Both the position numbers and the translations under genes were made by a program. A stretch of DNA of 64,000 nucleotides from Streptomyces griseus subsp. griseus (GTDB lineage Bacteria > Actinomycetota > Actinomycetes > Streptomycetales > Streptomycetaceae). The stretch lies in assembly GCF_000720255.1 (NCBI RefSeq), contig NZ_JOJE01000048.1:1-64000 (forward strand), given 5' to 3'. Shown one piece after another: positions 53,477-61,799 of the stretch (the stretch's first letter is position 1; the number at the start of each line of letters is the position of its first letter). Under the pieces are notes generated by a model. The model was not told the DNA's origin. It saw only the letters and a list, made by a program, of their open reading frames with translations, and made no database searches.

Positions 53477-54517
53477 TCAGTGGGCGGGGTTGTTGCCCCA
53501 CAGGTTCTGGTCGTCCACGTTCGTCTTGGTCACCAGCGGCGCGGGCAGCTGGTCCTCCAGACCGTTGGGAAGTTGGACGATGGTGGAACCGTGGTCGGTG
53601 CGCCCTGGCTCGAACGTCTTGCCCAGGGCCGCCGCTTTGGCGTAGTACAGGGCGTACTTGGCGTAGAGGTCGGCAGGCTGCGAGACGGTGGCGTCGATGT
53701 CGCCCCGGCGGATCGCCTGGAACTCCTGCGGGATGCCGTCGTTCGAGGCGATCACGATGTGCCCCGCCGAGCCGACGGGCTTGAGCAGCCCCCGCTCCTC
53801 GAGCAGGGACAGGGTCGGCTGCAGAAATGCGCCGCCGGCCTGCAGGTAGATGCCGTTGATGTCCGGGTGTCGGGCGAGCAGGGCCTTCAGCTTGGCGTAG
53901 GCGACCCCGCCGTTCCAGTCGGTGGCCAGCGGATGGACGGTGATGTCGGGGAAGTTCTTCTTCATGCAAGCGGCGAACGCCTCGGAGCGGTCACGCCCGT
54001 TGATGGAGTCCAGCGCGCCCTCGAGTTCGGCGACCCTGCCCTTGCCGCCGAGTTTTTTGCCGAGGAACTCGCATGCCTTGGTGCCGTACGCCCTGTTGTC
54101 GGCCCGGACCACCATGTAGACCTTGCCGCTGTCGGGCCGGGTGTCCACACTCACCACCGGAATGTGCTTGCTCGCCAGTCGGTCGAGTGTGGAGGCGATC
54201 GCGCCGGTGTCCTGCGGTGCCAGGACGATGGCCTCGGCGCCCACGGCCTCCAGGGCATGGACATTGGCAGCCAACTTGTCGGAGTCACCCCTGGAGTTGG
54301 TGATCGGCAGGGTATCGACGTCCAGGGCGGGGAGGTACCGCTTGGTGTAGTGGGCGTAGGAGCTCCAGAAGTCGGAGTCGGTGCGGGGCAGGTCGATGCC
54401 GATCGTGGGCCTGCCCGCGGAGTCCGCAGCAGTGCCGCGGTCGCACGCCGTGGTGGATCCCGCGACCAGTGCGGCTCCGGCCACTACGGCAGCGACACGC
54501 AGGTGGTTGGGCTTCAT
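53477..54517 (-). CDS. Full-length sugar-binding lipoprotein paralogue (RbsB-type)
   Basis: This 346-residue protein has lipobox STTAC after a hydrophobic signal. It runs colinear with the protein at 28488-29414 (GIDLPRTDSDFWSSYAHY, APQDTGAIASTLD, ALDSINGRDRSEAF, NGLEDQLPAPLVTK). It keeps the segment IPVVSVDTRPD through VVRADNRAYG that the other lacks. No permease or ATPase is adjacent; it is convergent with the GH95 gene. It probably delivers fucose to the importer encoded at 25713-28351. Confidence 0.86.
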   Translation of the reverse strand: MKPNHLRVAAVVAGAALVAGSTTACDRGTAADSAGRPTIGIDLPRTDSDFWSSYAHYTKRYLPALDVDTLPITNSRGDSDKLAANVHALEAVGAEAIVLAPQDTGAIASTLDRLASKHIPVVSVDTRPDSGKVYMVVRADNRAYGTKACEFLGKKLGGKGRVAELEGALDSINGRDRSEAFAACMKKNFPDITVHPLATDWNGGVAYAKLKALLARHPDINGIYLQAGGAFLQPTLSLLEERGLLKPVGSAGHIVIASNDGIPQEFQAIRRGDIDATVSQPADLYAKYALYYAKAAALGKTFEPGRTDHGSTIVQLPNGLEDQLPAPLVTKTNVDDQNLWGNNPAH

Positions 54518-54545
54518 GTCCGTGCTCGTCTCATGGAGGTGCCCG

Positions 54546-54711
54546 TCATCGGATGTCTGGAGGCGTAGCGAGACGCTAGGACCAGTCACCGGGGTCGACA
54601 AGACTCCCCCGATGACTTGGTTGAATTCGTTATCTGAACCGCCCTCCAACCCGCGATGACAAACAGTACAGAGAGAGCTATCCAGACATACTGCGCTCAA
54701 TTCATCGGAGG
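54546..54711. promoter_or_regulatory. Upstream region of the second binding-protein gene with repeated TCCGATGA
   Basis: On the minus strand TCCGATGA occurs at 54553-54546, and the full CCTCCGATG shared with the transport/catabolic control region at 54711-54703. Candidate binding sites of a common regulator; the match is short. Confidence 0.38.
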
Positions 54712-54732
54712 TCTTTCACTGATTCAGGTCTT

Positions 54733-55130
54733 TCACTGGCGTACGGGGCGTGGGATGTGGAGGCGGGCGCACGCCGGCCGGTCGTGCTGCCAGTCGATGT
54801 CGACGGTGACGCCGCCGCTGGTGCGCAGGCCGCGGACAGTGCCGCTGGGCCAGGCGTCCGACAGCGCGGGCAGCAGCCGCGGTTCGCGGTGTGGCTCTGC
54901 AGCAGCGTCTCGGCGACGGCGGTCGTGGCGCCGAAATTGCCGTCGATCTGGAAGGGCTCCGGTCGGTGCAGGTCGATGAGGTTGTCGGAGATGGAGACGG
55001 CCAGGAGCCCGCGCAGGCTCCGGTGTGCGAGGGCGCCGTCGCCCAGCGAGCGGCGAGGGGCGGCCCCCCAGGCAGGGCTCCAGCCGGTACCGCCGCCCCC
55101 TGCAGCGCCCTGGTCAACGCAGCATCCGCC
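54733..55130 (-). pseudogene. Frameshifted remnant of a second GH95 catalytic domain
   Basis: Minus-strand pieces read GDGALAHRSLRGLL, NLIDLHRPEPFQIDGNFGAT and AVAETLLQSH. After a frame change they read RLLPALSDAWPSGTVRGLR, GGVTVDIDWQ and a stop at 54733. This is the C-terminal third of a GH95 enzyme, with further frame changes upstream of 55080. It stands directly upstream of the binding-protein gene on the same strand, so an ancestral GH95-binding-protein pair is likely. Confidence 0.76.
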
Positions 55131-55346
55131 GAATCCTGCGCTCACCGCCGCCGGGTCTGCCGCACTCCGGACGACGTCCCGCAAGCGCAAGCATGGCCGC
55201 TCTCAGATGCGCGGGCCCACCTACCGGGTCGCGAGGCGGGGCTGATTGCCGCCTGTGACCAGCGCCGTCTCGGCGACGAGCAGGGCGTCGAGGGCCGCGG
55301 CCTGTTCATCCTGGGAGTCGAAGTACCAAGGGCCGTCGCCCCGGTC
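55131..55346. other. Gap with an unassigned peptide remnant
   Basis: On the minus strand GPWYFDSQDEQAAALDALLV and AETALVTGGNQ end at a stop near 55232. No family recognised and no start seen. Confidence 0.3.
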
Positions 55347-56294
55347 TCACGGCACCAGGACGACCTTGCCCGTGGTGTGGCCGGTCATGATCTGACGATG
55401 CGCCGCGGCGGCTTCCCGCAACGGGTAACTGCCGGCGACCAGGATGCGCAGCCGCCCGGCCTCCGCGGCTTGGGTGAGCCGCAGGCGGGCGGCGGCGCGG
55501 ATTTCCGTGCCGGGGTCCGCGCCGGGCCCGCCGCCGAGAAGCTTGATGCCTGTCTGGGCCCCGCGCTGGAACGCCGCGATGCTGGCGATACGCGCTCGAT
55601 CCGCCACGAGTTCCACGGAGACGTCCACGGCCTCGTCGGTGCCCACCAGGTCGGCCGCCGCGTGGACGCCGTCCGGCGCCGCCGCGCGTACGCGGTCGGC
55701 CAGACCGGGCCCGTATGCGATCGGGATCGCTCCGAGGTCGCGCAGCAGGTCGTGCTTGGCCGGGCTGGCCGTTCCCAGGACGGTGGCGCCGCTCGCGACC
55801 GCGAGCTGCACGGCCACCAGACCGACCCCTCCGGCGGCACCGTGGATCAGCACCGTCTCTTCCTTGCGCAGGCCGATGGCTTCCAGGACGTGCACGGCGG
55901 TGACGCCGGTGACCATCAGGCCGCCGGCCTGCTCCCAGGACAGGCCGGCCGGCTTCGGGACGACTGATGCGGCCGGCACGACGAGCTCGGCGGCGTACGC
56001 GCCGGGCGCGCGATGGGCGATCACCTCGTCACCGACCGCGATCGGACCGGCGGGGCCGGTCGCCTGGGCGCCCACCGCGGTCACCACGCCGGCGGCTTCG
56101 GCACCGAGGCGGATCGGCAGGTTCGCGGGATCGGTGCCGAAAGCACCGCTGTACATCTTGTAGTCGAAGGGGTTGACCCCGGCGGCACGGACCGCGATGC
56201 GTACCTGGCCCGGCCCGGGATCCAGGACGGCTTCGTCGATCACCGACAACACCTCGGGACCGCCGTACGCGCTTGCCACTACTGCTTCGCTCAT
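55347..56294 (-). CDS. NADP-dependent quinone-oxidoreductase-like MDR enzyme
   Basis: This 315-residue zinc-free medium-chain dehydrogenase has VRAAGVNPFDYKMYSG, LGAEAAGVVTAVG, GDEVIAH and the cofactor motif IHGAAGGVGLVAVQLA. It ends IMTGHTTGKVVL. Reduces quinones or enones with NADPH. It lies 129 bases downstream of the XRE regulator on the same strand, so the regulator may control it. Confidence 0.86.
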   Translation of the reverse strand: MSEAVVASAYGGPEVLSVIDEAVLDPGPGQVRIAVRAAGVNPFDYKMYSGAFGTDPANLPIRLGAEAAGVVTAVGAQATGPAGPIAVGDEVIAHRAPGAYAAELVVPAASVVPKPAGLSWEQAGGLMVTGVTAVHVLEAIGLRKEETVLIHGAAGGVGLVAVQLAVASGATVLGTASPAKHDLLRDLGAIPIAYGPGLADRVRAAAPDGVHAAADLVGTDEAVDVSVELVADRARIASIAAFQRGAQTGIKLLGGGPGADPGTEIRAAARLRLTQAAEAGRLRILVAGSYPLREAAAAHRQIMTGHTTGKVVLVP

Positions 56295-56423
56295 GACATA
56301 GGGCAACACGGTTCCGAAAAGGCTCATTCCCCCACCCGCCACTCGTTGAAGCCGGCCCTGAGTCCGCCGTGGACAGGACCAGGACACGCGCGCGGGGACA
56401 ACCGGGAGGCTCGGCGCACGGGG

Positions 56424-57299
56424 TCATGCGGCACCGTCCAGCTCTGCTCTCGCCATGTCGATCCCAGCAGCCAGGGACCGCAGGGCGTGGTGGGTCCGGC
56501 TGCCGGGGTCGGCGGTCCACACGACGAGTTGTTGTTCGGGATCTTCCGCGCACGTGAAGGTGGACCGCTCGAACGTCAGGTCACCTGCCGCGGGATGCCG
56601 GAGCAGCCTGGTGCCGCCGGCCCGTACGGCGACATCGTGCGAGGTCCACCAGAGCCGGAACTGCGGGTCGAGCGTGGAAAGCTCTTCGACAAGCGCCGTC
56701 AGTCGAGGGTCGTGAGGATTCCGTCTGCTGTCCATGCGCAGGTGGGACACGGCGAGTCGGGCCATGTCCGTCCAGTCTCTGTACAGCACACGAATGGCGG
56801 GCTCGGTGAACAGCAGGCGAACGTAGTTGCGCTCCTCCTCGGGAACACGGGCGAAGTCCATCACGAGAGCGGCTGCCATGGCGTTCCACGCCAGAAGGTC
56901 TGTGTTGCGCCCGATGACGAACCCCGCCGTCAGCGTCATGTCGTCCAGCAGGTGCCGCAGTTGGGGATCGACCTCCTGCCGAGCGCTTCTGTCGGTCCTG
57001 GGCAAGGCGGTCTTCCCCGCAAGGGTCAGGACGTACGCGCGCTGGTCGCCGTCGAGGCGGAGCACCCGCGCGAGCACGTCGATGACGGTCTCGGACGCCT
57101 GGACGCGTCCCTGTTCGAGCCGCGTGTAGTAATCGGTGCTGATCGCGGCCAGCCGAGCGACTTCCTCACGGCGCAGACCGGGGACACGCCGCGGCTCCCC
57201 CTTGTGGGGCAGCCCCACCTCGCCGGGGCTCAGTTGTGCACGGCGCGCCTTGAGGAAGGCCCCCAGTTCGTCCAGGCTCGGCTCGCGTCGCACACTCAC
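56424..57299 (-). CDS. XRE-family regulator with MmyB-like ligand domain
   Basis: This 291-residue protein has an N-terminal helix-turn-helix (LGAFLKARRAQLSPGEVG, VARLAAISTDYYTRLEQGR). A C-terminal MmyB-like domain includes RNTDLLAWNAMAAAL, RNYVRLLFTEPAIRVLYRDW and RLLRHPAAGDLTFE. Start GTG 57299 (or 57293). These regulators often control neighbouring oxidoreductases in actinobacteria. Confidence 0.87.
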   Translation of the reverse strand: MSVRREPSLDELGAFLKARRAQLSPGEVGLPHKGEPRRVPGLRREEVARLAAISTDYYTRLEQGRVQASETVIDVLARVLRLDGDQRAYVLTLAGKTALPRTDRSARQEVDPQLRHLLDDMTLTAGFVIGRNTDLLAWNAMAAALVMDFARVPEEERNYVRLLFTEPAIRVLYRDWTDMARLAVSHLRMDSRRNPHDPRLTALVEELSTLDPQFRLWWTSHDVAVRAGGTRLLRHPAAGDLTFERSTFTCAEDPEQQLVVWTADPGSRTHHALRSLAAGIDMARAELDGAA

Positions 57300-57405
57300 A
57301 GCTACGCACGTTGCCGGGATCCCGCGTACCAAACCAACCGTGCGCTGCATGGGGATCCCCCCGGATCGTGAGGTTCGAACTGCGACTTCCTCCCACCTCC
57401 GCCGA

Positions 57406-58779
57406 CTACGATCCCGTCTTGGGCAGCACGGGCTCGATCCGGAAGAGCTCACCGCCGATCTGGCCGACGAGTCCGTGGTCGTAGACCATCAGCTCCGGCG
57501 CGACGCCTGCCTCGACCGGGCTCTTCGGCACCGGTACCTGGCCGCGCCAGCGGAGCGCGCCGCTGTCCAGGTCGACGCCCACCAACTGCCCGGACGGATC
57601 GAGGTAGTACGCCACCCTGCTACGGAGATCCACCGCGGCGTCGGAGGGCAGTTCCCGCATCCTGGGATCGCGCGGATCCTTGCGCAGGGTCAGTCCGAGA
57701 TCACGGGTCCACAGCCGCTTGCCGTTATCCGCGGAGTATGCAACGGCGCTGCCGTTCTTGCCGAACGCCAGGATCACGCCGTCCGCGACCGCACCCATCG
57801 GCATGCCGTCGACCGGGTGCTGCGACACCTTGCCCGAGCCGAGGTCGACGCGGGTCAGGGTGGCGGGCCCGGGGTCGCTCAAGTACTCCTGTCCGCCGGC
57901 CAGACCGCCCAGCAGCACGGCATCCCCGTCCGTGCCCAGGTAGACCGTCTGGCCCTTGACGTTCGCCACGGTCCGCGCCTCGCCGGTCGCCGGGTCCAAC
58001 CGCACGACGGTGCTGCGTTGCGGGGCTTTCTCGCTGTCCGGCGAGCACATCAAGTACGGGACGCCGTCGATTGCGGCCCGGTCGCAATCGGCCTGCTTCC
58101 ATGAGTGCGTCCACAGCGTCCGGCCCGTCCTCTCGTCGAGCGCGGCCACGCTCTTGAAGGTCGGGGAGTTGGCGAGGACCCCGCCGTCGAAGAGCACGGC
58201 AGAGGAGCGGGAGCGGCTGTCGTCGGCAAGCTCGTGCTTCCACAGCACCCTCCGGCTGCCGATGTCGAGGGCGACGAGATCGGTGCCGGCTGTGGGGGCC
58301 CCCGGGGCGTGATCCGCGTACGTGTACAGCACGCCGTTGCGGACGCCGGGCAGTGACCCTGCCGGAGAGCTGCCGCCGTTCACGTCCTTCGCCTTCTGCT
58401 GCCACTGGACCTTTCCGGTACCGATGTCCACACCGATTCCGTCGTACCGCGCCCCGCGGCAGTAGACGGCCCCAGGGCCGGTGCTGCAGGCGTCCCAGGA
58501 GGTGCCGGGCATCGTGGTCTGCCACAGCAGTTTGCTCTGGTTGCTCATCCGCGAAGCCGGCGGCTGCTGTGCCCTGTTGTCGTCGCTCGCGCCAGTGGCA
58601 AGGACCCCGCCGAAGGCGATGCCGGCCAGGCCGAGGGCCGCACCGGTGACGCGCACGAGGTTGCGCCGCCGCCGGCGGCGGACGATGCGGTCGGCGATGT
58701 CCGCGGGAGCGCTGGGGCTTTCGGGAGTCCACCTGTGCAGGACATCCCGGATTGCGCGGTCCAGCTGGTCGGCGTTCAT
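57406..58779 (-). CDS. Membrane-anchored PQQ-type beta-propeller protein, partner of the ECF sigma factor
   Basis: This 457-residue protein has a cytoplasmic N-terminal stretch (about 1-45, MNADQLDRAIRDVLHRW, then RRRRRRN) and one membrane helix (about 46-66). The outside part consists of PQQ-like propeller repeats (LVALDIGSRRVLWKHEL, VAALDERTGRTLWTHSW, LVGVDLDSGALRWRGQV). The ATG overlaps the sigma-factor stop by four bases. The layout, cytoplasmic tail plus one helix plus external sensor, fits an anti-sigma factor, but no recognised anti-sigma motif is visible. Confidence 0.8.
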   Translation of the reverse strand: MNADQLDRAIRDVLHRWTPESPSAPADIADRIVRRRRRRNLVRVTGAALGLAGIAFGGVLATGASDDNRAQQPPASRMSNQSKLLWQTTMPGTSWDACSTGPGAVYCRGARYDGIGVDIGTGKVQWQQKAKDVNGGSSPAGSLPGVRNGVLYTYADHAPGAPTAGTDLVALDIGSRRVLWKHELADDSRSRSSAVLFDGGVLANSPTFKSVAALDERTGRTLWTHSWKQADCDRAAIDGVPYLMCSPDSEKAPQRSTVVRLDPATGEARTVANVKGQTVYLGTDGDAVLLGGLAGGQEYLSDPGPATLTRVDLGSGKVSQHPVDGMPMGAVADGVILAFGKNGSAVAYSADNGKRLWTRDLGLTLRKDPRDPRMRELPSDAAVDLRSRVAYYLDPSGQLVGVDLDSGALRWRGQVPVPKSPVEAGVAPELMVYDHGLVGQIGGELFRIEPVLPKTGS

Positions 58780-59327
58780 GTGTGGGCTCCCTTCGCCAAG
58801 CTGCTGTTCGGGGCGGTGGCTGCGGCCCGGGACGGAGCATCCAGCTCCGGCGCGAGACTGCGCAGACGGGCCAGCGACCGGTGGGTGGTGCTGCGCACCG
58901 TGCCCACCGAACAGCCCAGGGTGCTCGCCACTTCGGTCTCGGACAGGTCTTCGAAATAGCGCAGCACCAGCATCGTGCGCTGCCGTGGGGTCAGTCGGGC
59001 GAGCGCCTGGCCCACGGTGATCCGCAGATCGGCGGCGGACGTGCCGTCGGCGACGCCGACGTCCTCCGGCAGCGCGGCGAACGTCGCCTCGCGGTGCGGG
59101 CGCCGCAGTCGCCAACGGCTGATCTGATGCCGGTACATCACCTTGCGCACGTAGCCCTCAGGGTCGTCGATGTGCCGCCAGCGCCCCAGCGCCTTCATCA
59201 GCGCGATCTGCACAAGGTCCTCGGCCTCGTGCCGGTCGCCGCCGGTGAGCAGGTTCGCCAGGCGTAACAGGGTGCTCCACCGGGCGTCGACGAAGTCCCG
59301 GAATCTTGCGTGGTCCTGTGGATCCAT
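58776..59327 (-). CDS. ECF RNA polymerase sigma factor (SigE family)
   Basis: This 183-residue protein has region 2 (RFRDFVDARWSTLLRLANLL, DLVQIALMKALGRW) and region 4 (RLTPRQRTMLVLRYFEDLSE, LGCSVGTVRSTTHRSL). Cotranscribed and translationally coupled (ATGA) with the propeller protein, its probable regulator. Confidence 0.88.
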   Translation of the reverse strand: MDPQDHARFRDFVDARWSTLLRLANLLTGGDRHEAEDLVQIALMKALGRWRHIDDPEGYVRKVMYRHQISRWRLRRPHREATFAALPEDVGVADGTSAADLRITVGQALARLTPRQRTMLVLRYFEDLSETEVASTLGCSVGTVRSTTHRSLARLRSLAPELDAPSRAAATAPNSSLAKGAHT

Positions 59328-59499
59328 GGGCCCTCCCGTTCCGTAACACCCCCAAGGACGCGCGACCCACACCCGATCTATGCCTGCCGTTCCGAGCTTC
59401 TTCCGCGGAGTCCCGCTCGCATGTCCCCGGATGCCCACAGGAAGCGACGCCCGCCCACCCTCACCAACCCCGGGGCCCATATGAGTAACGTCGACTGCC

Positions 59500-59522
59500 A
59501 CACAGCGTTAAGTGTGCTGTGT
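59500..59522. promoter_or_regulatory. Inverted repeat covering the start codon of the next gene
   Basis: ACACAGC (59500-59506) and GCTGTGT (59516-59522) are perfect 7-bp arms with a 9-nt spacer. The second arm includes the GTG start at 59519, suggesting control of transcription or of ribosome access. Confidence 0.5.
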
Positions 59523-60658
59523 CAAACTCCGTCACCGCCTCACCCACGCCCGCGCTGCCGTTCCTGCTGACGACGAAGCAGGGGCACGCGGCGCGCACGC
59601 TGCTCTCGTACGTGGCCGCCCTTCCGCTGTCCTCGCCTGACGCCCAACTCCTCGCGGTGACCGTGGCCATCCGGGCCGCCCGAGGCGGTGTCGGCAATCT
59701 GACGGGAATCGATCTGCGGTCCATGAAGCTGACCGACCCGGAACAGGTTGTCGCCGATCTGCGCGGCCTGGGCTGGCAGATCCCCGACCAGTTGCTGGTC
59801 GGAGACCCGGAGAGTCCCGTCTCCGTCACGGTGCCCGCCCTCACCGCTCAGTCCGACCACCCCTTGCCTTTCGGCAAACAGATGCGCTCGCGGGTATCCG
59901 GCTGGACCACACGCACACTGGCTGCCAAGCCGGTCAGGAAGGCCTCGCCGGCGACACGCCTCGCCGCCCTCTTCCTGGCCGCCCACGCCTCCTCCATGCT
60001 CAACGGCACACTGCCCAGTGACCTCCCCGGCGCATGCCGGACCGCCCTGCCCGACCTGCTGGTCAAGAATTTCCTCACCGACCTCTCCGGCGACCACTAC
60101 CGCCTCGATGCGGGGGTCCGGCACCTGACCGGCCTCCTCCCCCACCCCGCCGACCCCGAGGAACCAGCAGCCCCGGCGCCGCCGCGGCGTGTCGCCGAGC
60201 AGCCTCAGATCAGCCCGGCGGAATGGGCCCAGTGGAAGGCCCAGGTCAGCCCCGCCCTGAGGCGGCACGCCGAAGCGGTCGAGAACTGCCCCGTGTGCAA
60301 GCTGCCCGCCGACCAGGTCGCGACCGCCTTCACCGCCACCCGCCCCCTCGTCCCGTCCCCGCGGCACGTGCGGGAGGCCTACGGTGTGTGGAAGGAGCAG
60401 CACCCTGAACGCGGCCCGCTGGCCGCGCAGTTCACCGTCGCCTTCCGCGCGGAACACGGCCACGGCCCCTCATACAACCAGCTGTGCACCGGCCTGGGCT
60501 GGAACCTGCCTCGCACCGTGCGCACGTTCATCGTGCGTCGGCTCCTCGCGAACGAGTGGCTGACCGAGACCGCGCCCAAGCCGTGGACACTGAGGCCGGG
60601 GAACACCGCCCAGGCCCACGGGATCTCCCTGCCGCCCCAGGTCCGGTCGCGGTCTTGA
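59519..60658 (+). CDS. Unknown protein with probable C-terminal DNA-binding-like domain
   Basis: I do not recognise this 379-residue protein. The N-terminal 200 residues are helical (TKQGHAARTLLSYVAALPL, ADLRGLGWQIPDQLL, TRLAALFLAAHASSML). A CPVC knuckle follows near residue 260. The C-terminal 100 residues (YGVWKEQHPERGPLAAQF, YNQLCTGLGW, RTFIVRRLLANEWL) look like a winged-helix arrangement. The palindrome at its start suits autoregulation. No membrane or export signal. Confidence 0.6.
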   Translation: MSNSVTASPTPALPFLLTTKQGHAARTLLSYVAALPLSSPDAQLLAVTVAIRAARGGVGNLTGIDLRSMKLTDPEQVVADLRGLGWQIPDQLLVGDPESPVSVTVPALTAQSDHPLPFGKQMRSRVSGWTTRTLAAKPVRKASPATRLAALFLAAHASSMLNGTLPSDLPGACRTALPDLLVKNFLTDLSGDHYRLDAGVRHLTGLLPHPADPEEPAAPAPPRRVAEQPQISPAEWAQWKAQVSPALRRHAEAVENCPVCKLPADQVATAFTATRPLVPSPRHVREAYGVWKEQHPERGPLAAQFTVAFRAEHGHGPSYNQLCTGLGWNLPRTVRTFIVRRLLANEWLTETAPKPWTLRPGNTAQAHGISLPPQVRSRS

Positions 60659-60664
60659 TCCGTT

Positions 60665-60683
60665 GGGCACTGGTGCAGTGCCC
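60665..60683 (+). terminator. Short hairpin terminator
   Basis: GGGCACTG and CAGTGCCC form an 8-bp stem with a 3-nt loop, six bases after the stop codon. Confidence 0.65.
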
Positions 60684-60831
60684 TGGCCTGGCCGGCGCGG
60701 GGTGGTGGCCTTCGACGTGGGGTTGGGCAGGAGCCGGTCAAGCCACCCGCAAAGGCGGCCGGCGATGCACCTGCCTCCCCCATGAGATGGCCTGCGAGTA
60801 GCCCGCGGGGAACTCGGCCGCCCTCAAGCAC

Positions 60832-60900
60832 CGCGCCCGGCTTGATGTGGTCCTGTCCGACGAGGCGTACTCATCCCGCGTGATCCGCGACCACCTGAAT
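60832..60900 (+). mobile_element. IS5-type transposase remnant
   Basis: About 22 codons read VVLSDEAYSSRVIRDHL, the DDE-domain motif of IS5-family transposases (usually DKAYSSRAIR). No inverted repeats or further transposase sequence are left. Confidence 0.6.
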
Positions 60901-60938
60901 CCCAGCGGACCGACACCAGGGCCGGGCGGAGCCACGGG

Positions 60939-61795
60939 CTACCAGGAGGCCAGTGAGCCATCCGTGTTGCGCCAGACGGGGTTGCGCCAGCGGTGGCCGC
61001 GTTCGGCGGCGGCCCGGACGGCGTTCTCGTCGATGGTGATGCCGAGACCGGGCGCGGTCGGGCGGTCGATGTAACCGTCGCGGAACGTGAAGGGCGTGGT
61101 GTCGGCGAGGTAGTCCAGCAGCCCACTGCTGTCGCCGTAGCCGATGCCCAGGGCCTGTTCCTGAATGAGGAAGTTGGGGATCGCGAAGTCGAGTTGGAGG
61201 CTGGCCGCGAGGGCGATCGGGCCGAGCGGGCAGTGCGGGGCCACCAGGACGTCGTACGTCTCGGCCATCGCGGCGATCCGGCGGCTCTCGGAGATGCCGC
61301 CGGCGTGGCTGATGTCGGGCTGGGCCACAGCGATGCCGTTCGGAGAGCACCGAGCGGAAGTCCCAGCGGGAGTAGAGCCGTTCGCCGGTGGCGATGGGGA
61401 TGGAGGTGGAGCGTGCCACGGCGCCGAGGTCGCCGGAGAACTCCGGGAGCACGGGCTCTTCGACGAAGAGCGGCAGGAGCGGTTCGAGGAGCGGCAGGAC
61501 GCGGCGGGACATCGCCCCGCTGAACCGGCCGTGGAAGTCCAGTGCCAGGTCGCGCTCCGGTCCGATGGCCTCGCGGACCGCGGTCACCCCGGCCACGATG
61601 GCGTTGATCGCGGCGGGTGTGGCGAGCGGCTCCAGTTGGCCGCAGGGGTTCAGCTTGACCGCCGTCATGCCCTTGGCGACCTGCTCGGCCGCTGACTCGG
61701 CCAGTTCCTCGGGGGTTTCGCCGCCGACCCAGCCGTAGACACGCACCCGGTCGCGCACGTGACCGCCGAGGAGTTGGTGGACGGGGACGCCGTGG
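60939..61795 (-). pseudogene. Galactonate-dehydratase-like enolase-superfamily gene, 5'-truncated and frameshifted
   Basis: From about 61795 the minus strand reads VPVHQLLGG, KGMTAVKLNPCG, LALDFHGRFSG, FVEEPVLPEFSG and ATGERLYSRWDFRSVLS. After a one-base insertion near 61341 it continues AVAQPDISHAGGISE, VAPHCPLGPIALAASLQ and ends WRNTDGSLASW. These are the metal-binding and base residues of the mandelate racemase/galactonate dehydratase family. The first 90 or so residues are missing at the junction with the GH43-like fragment. Confidence 0.77.
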
Positions 61796-61799
61796 GTAC

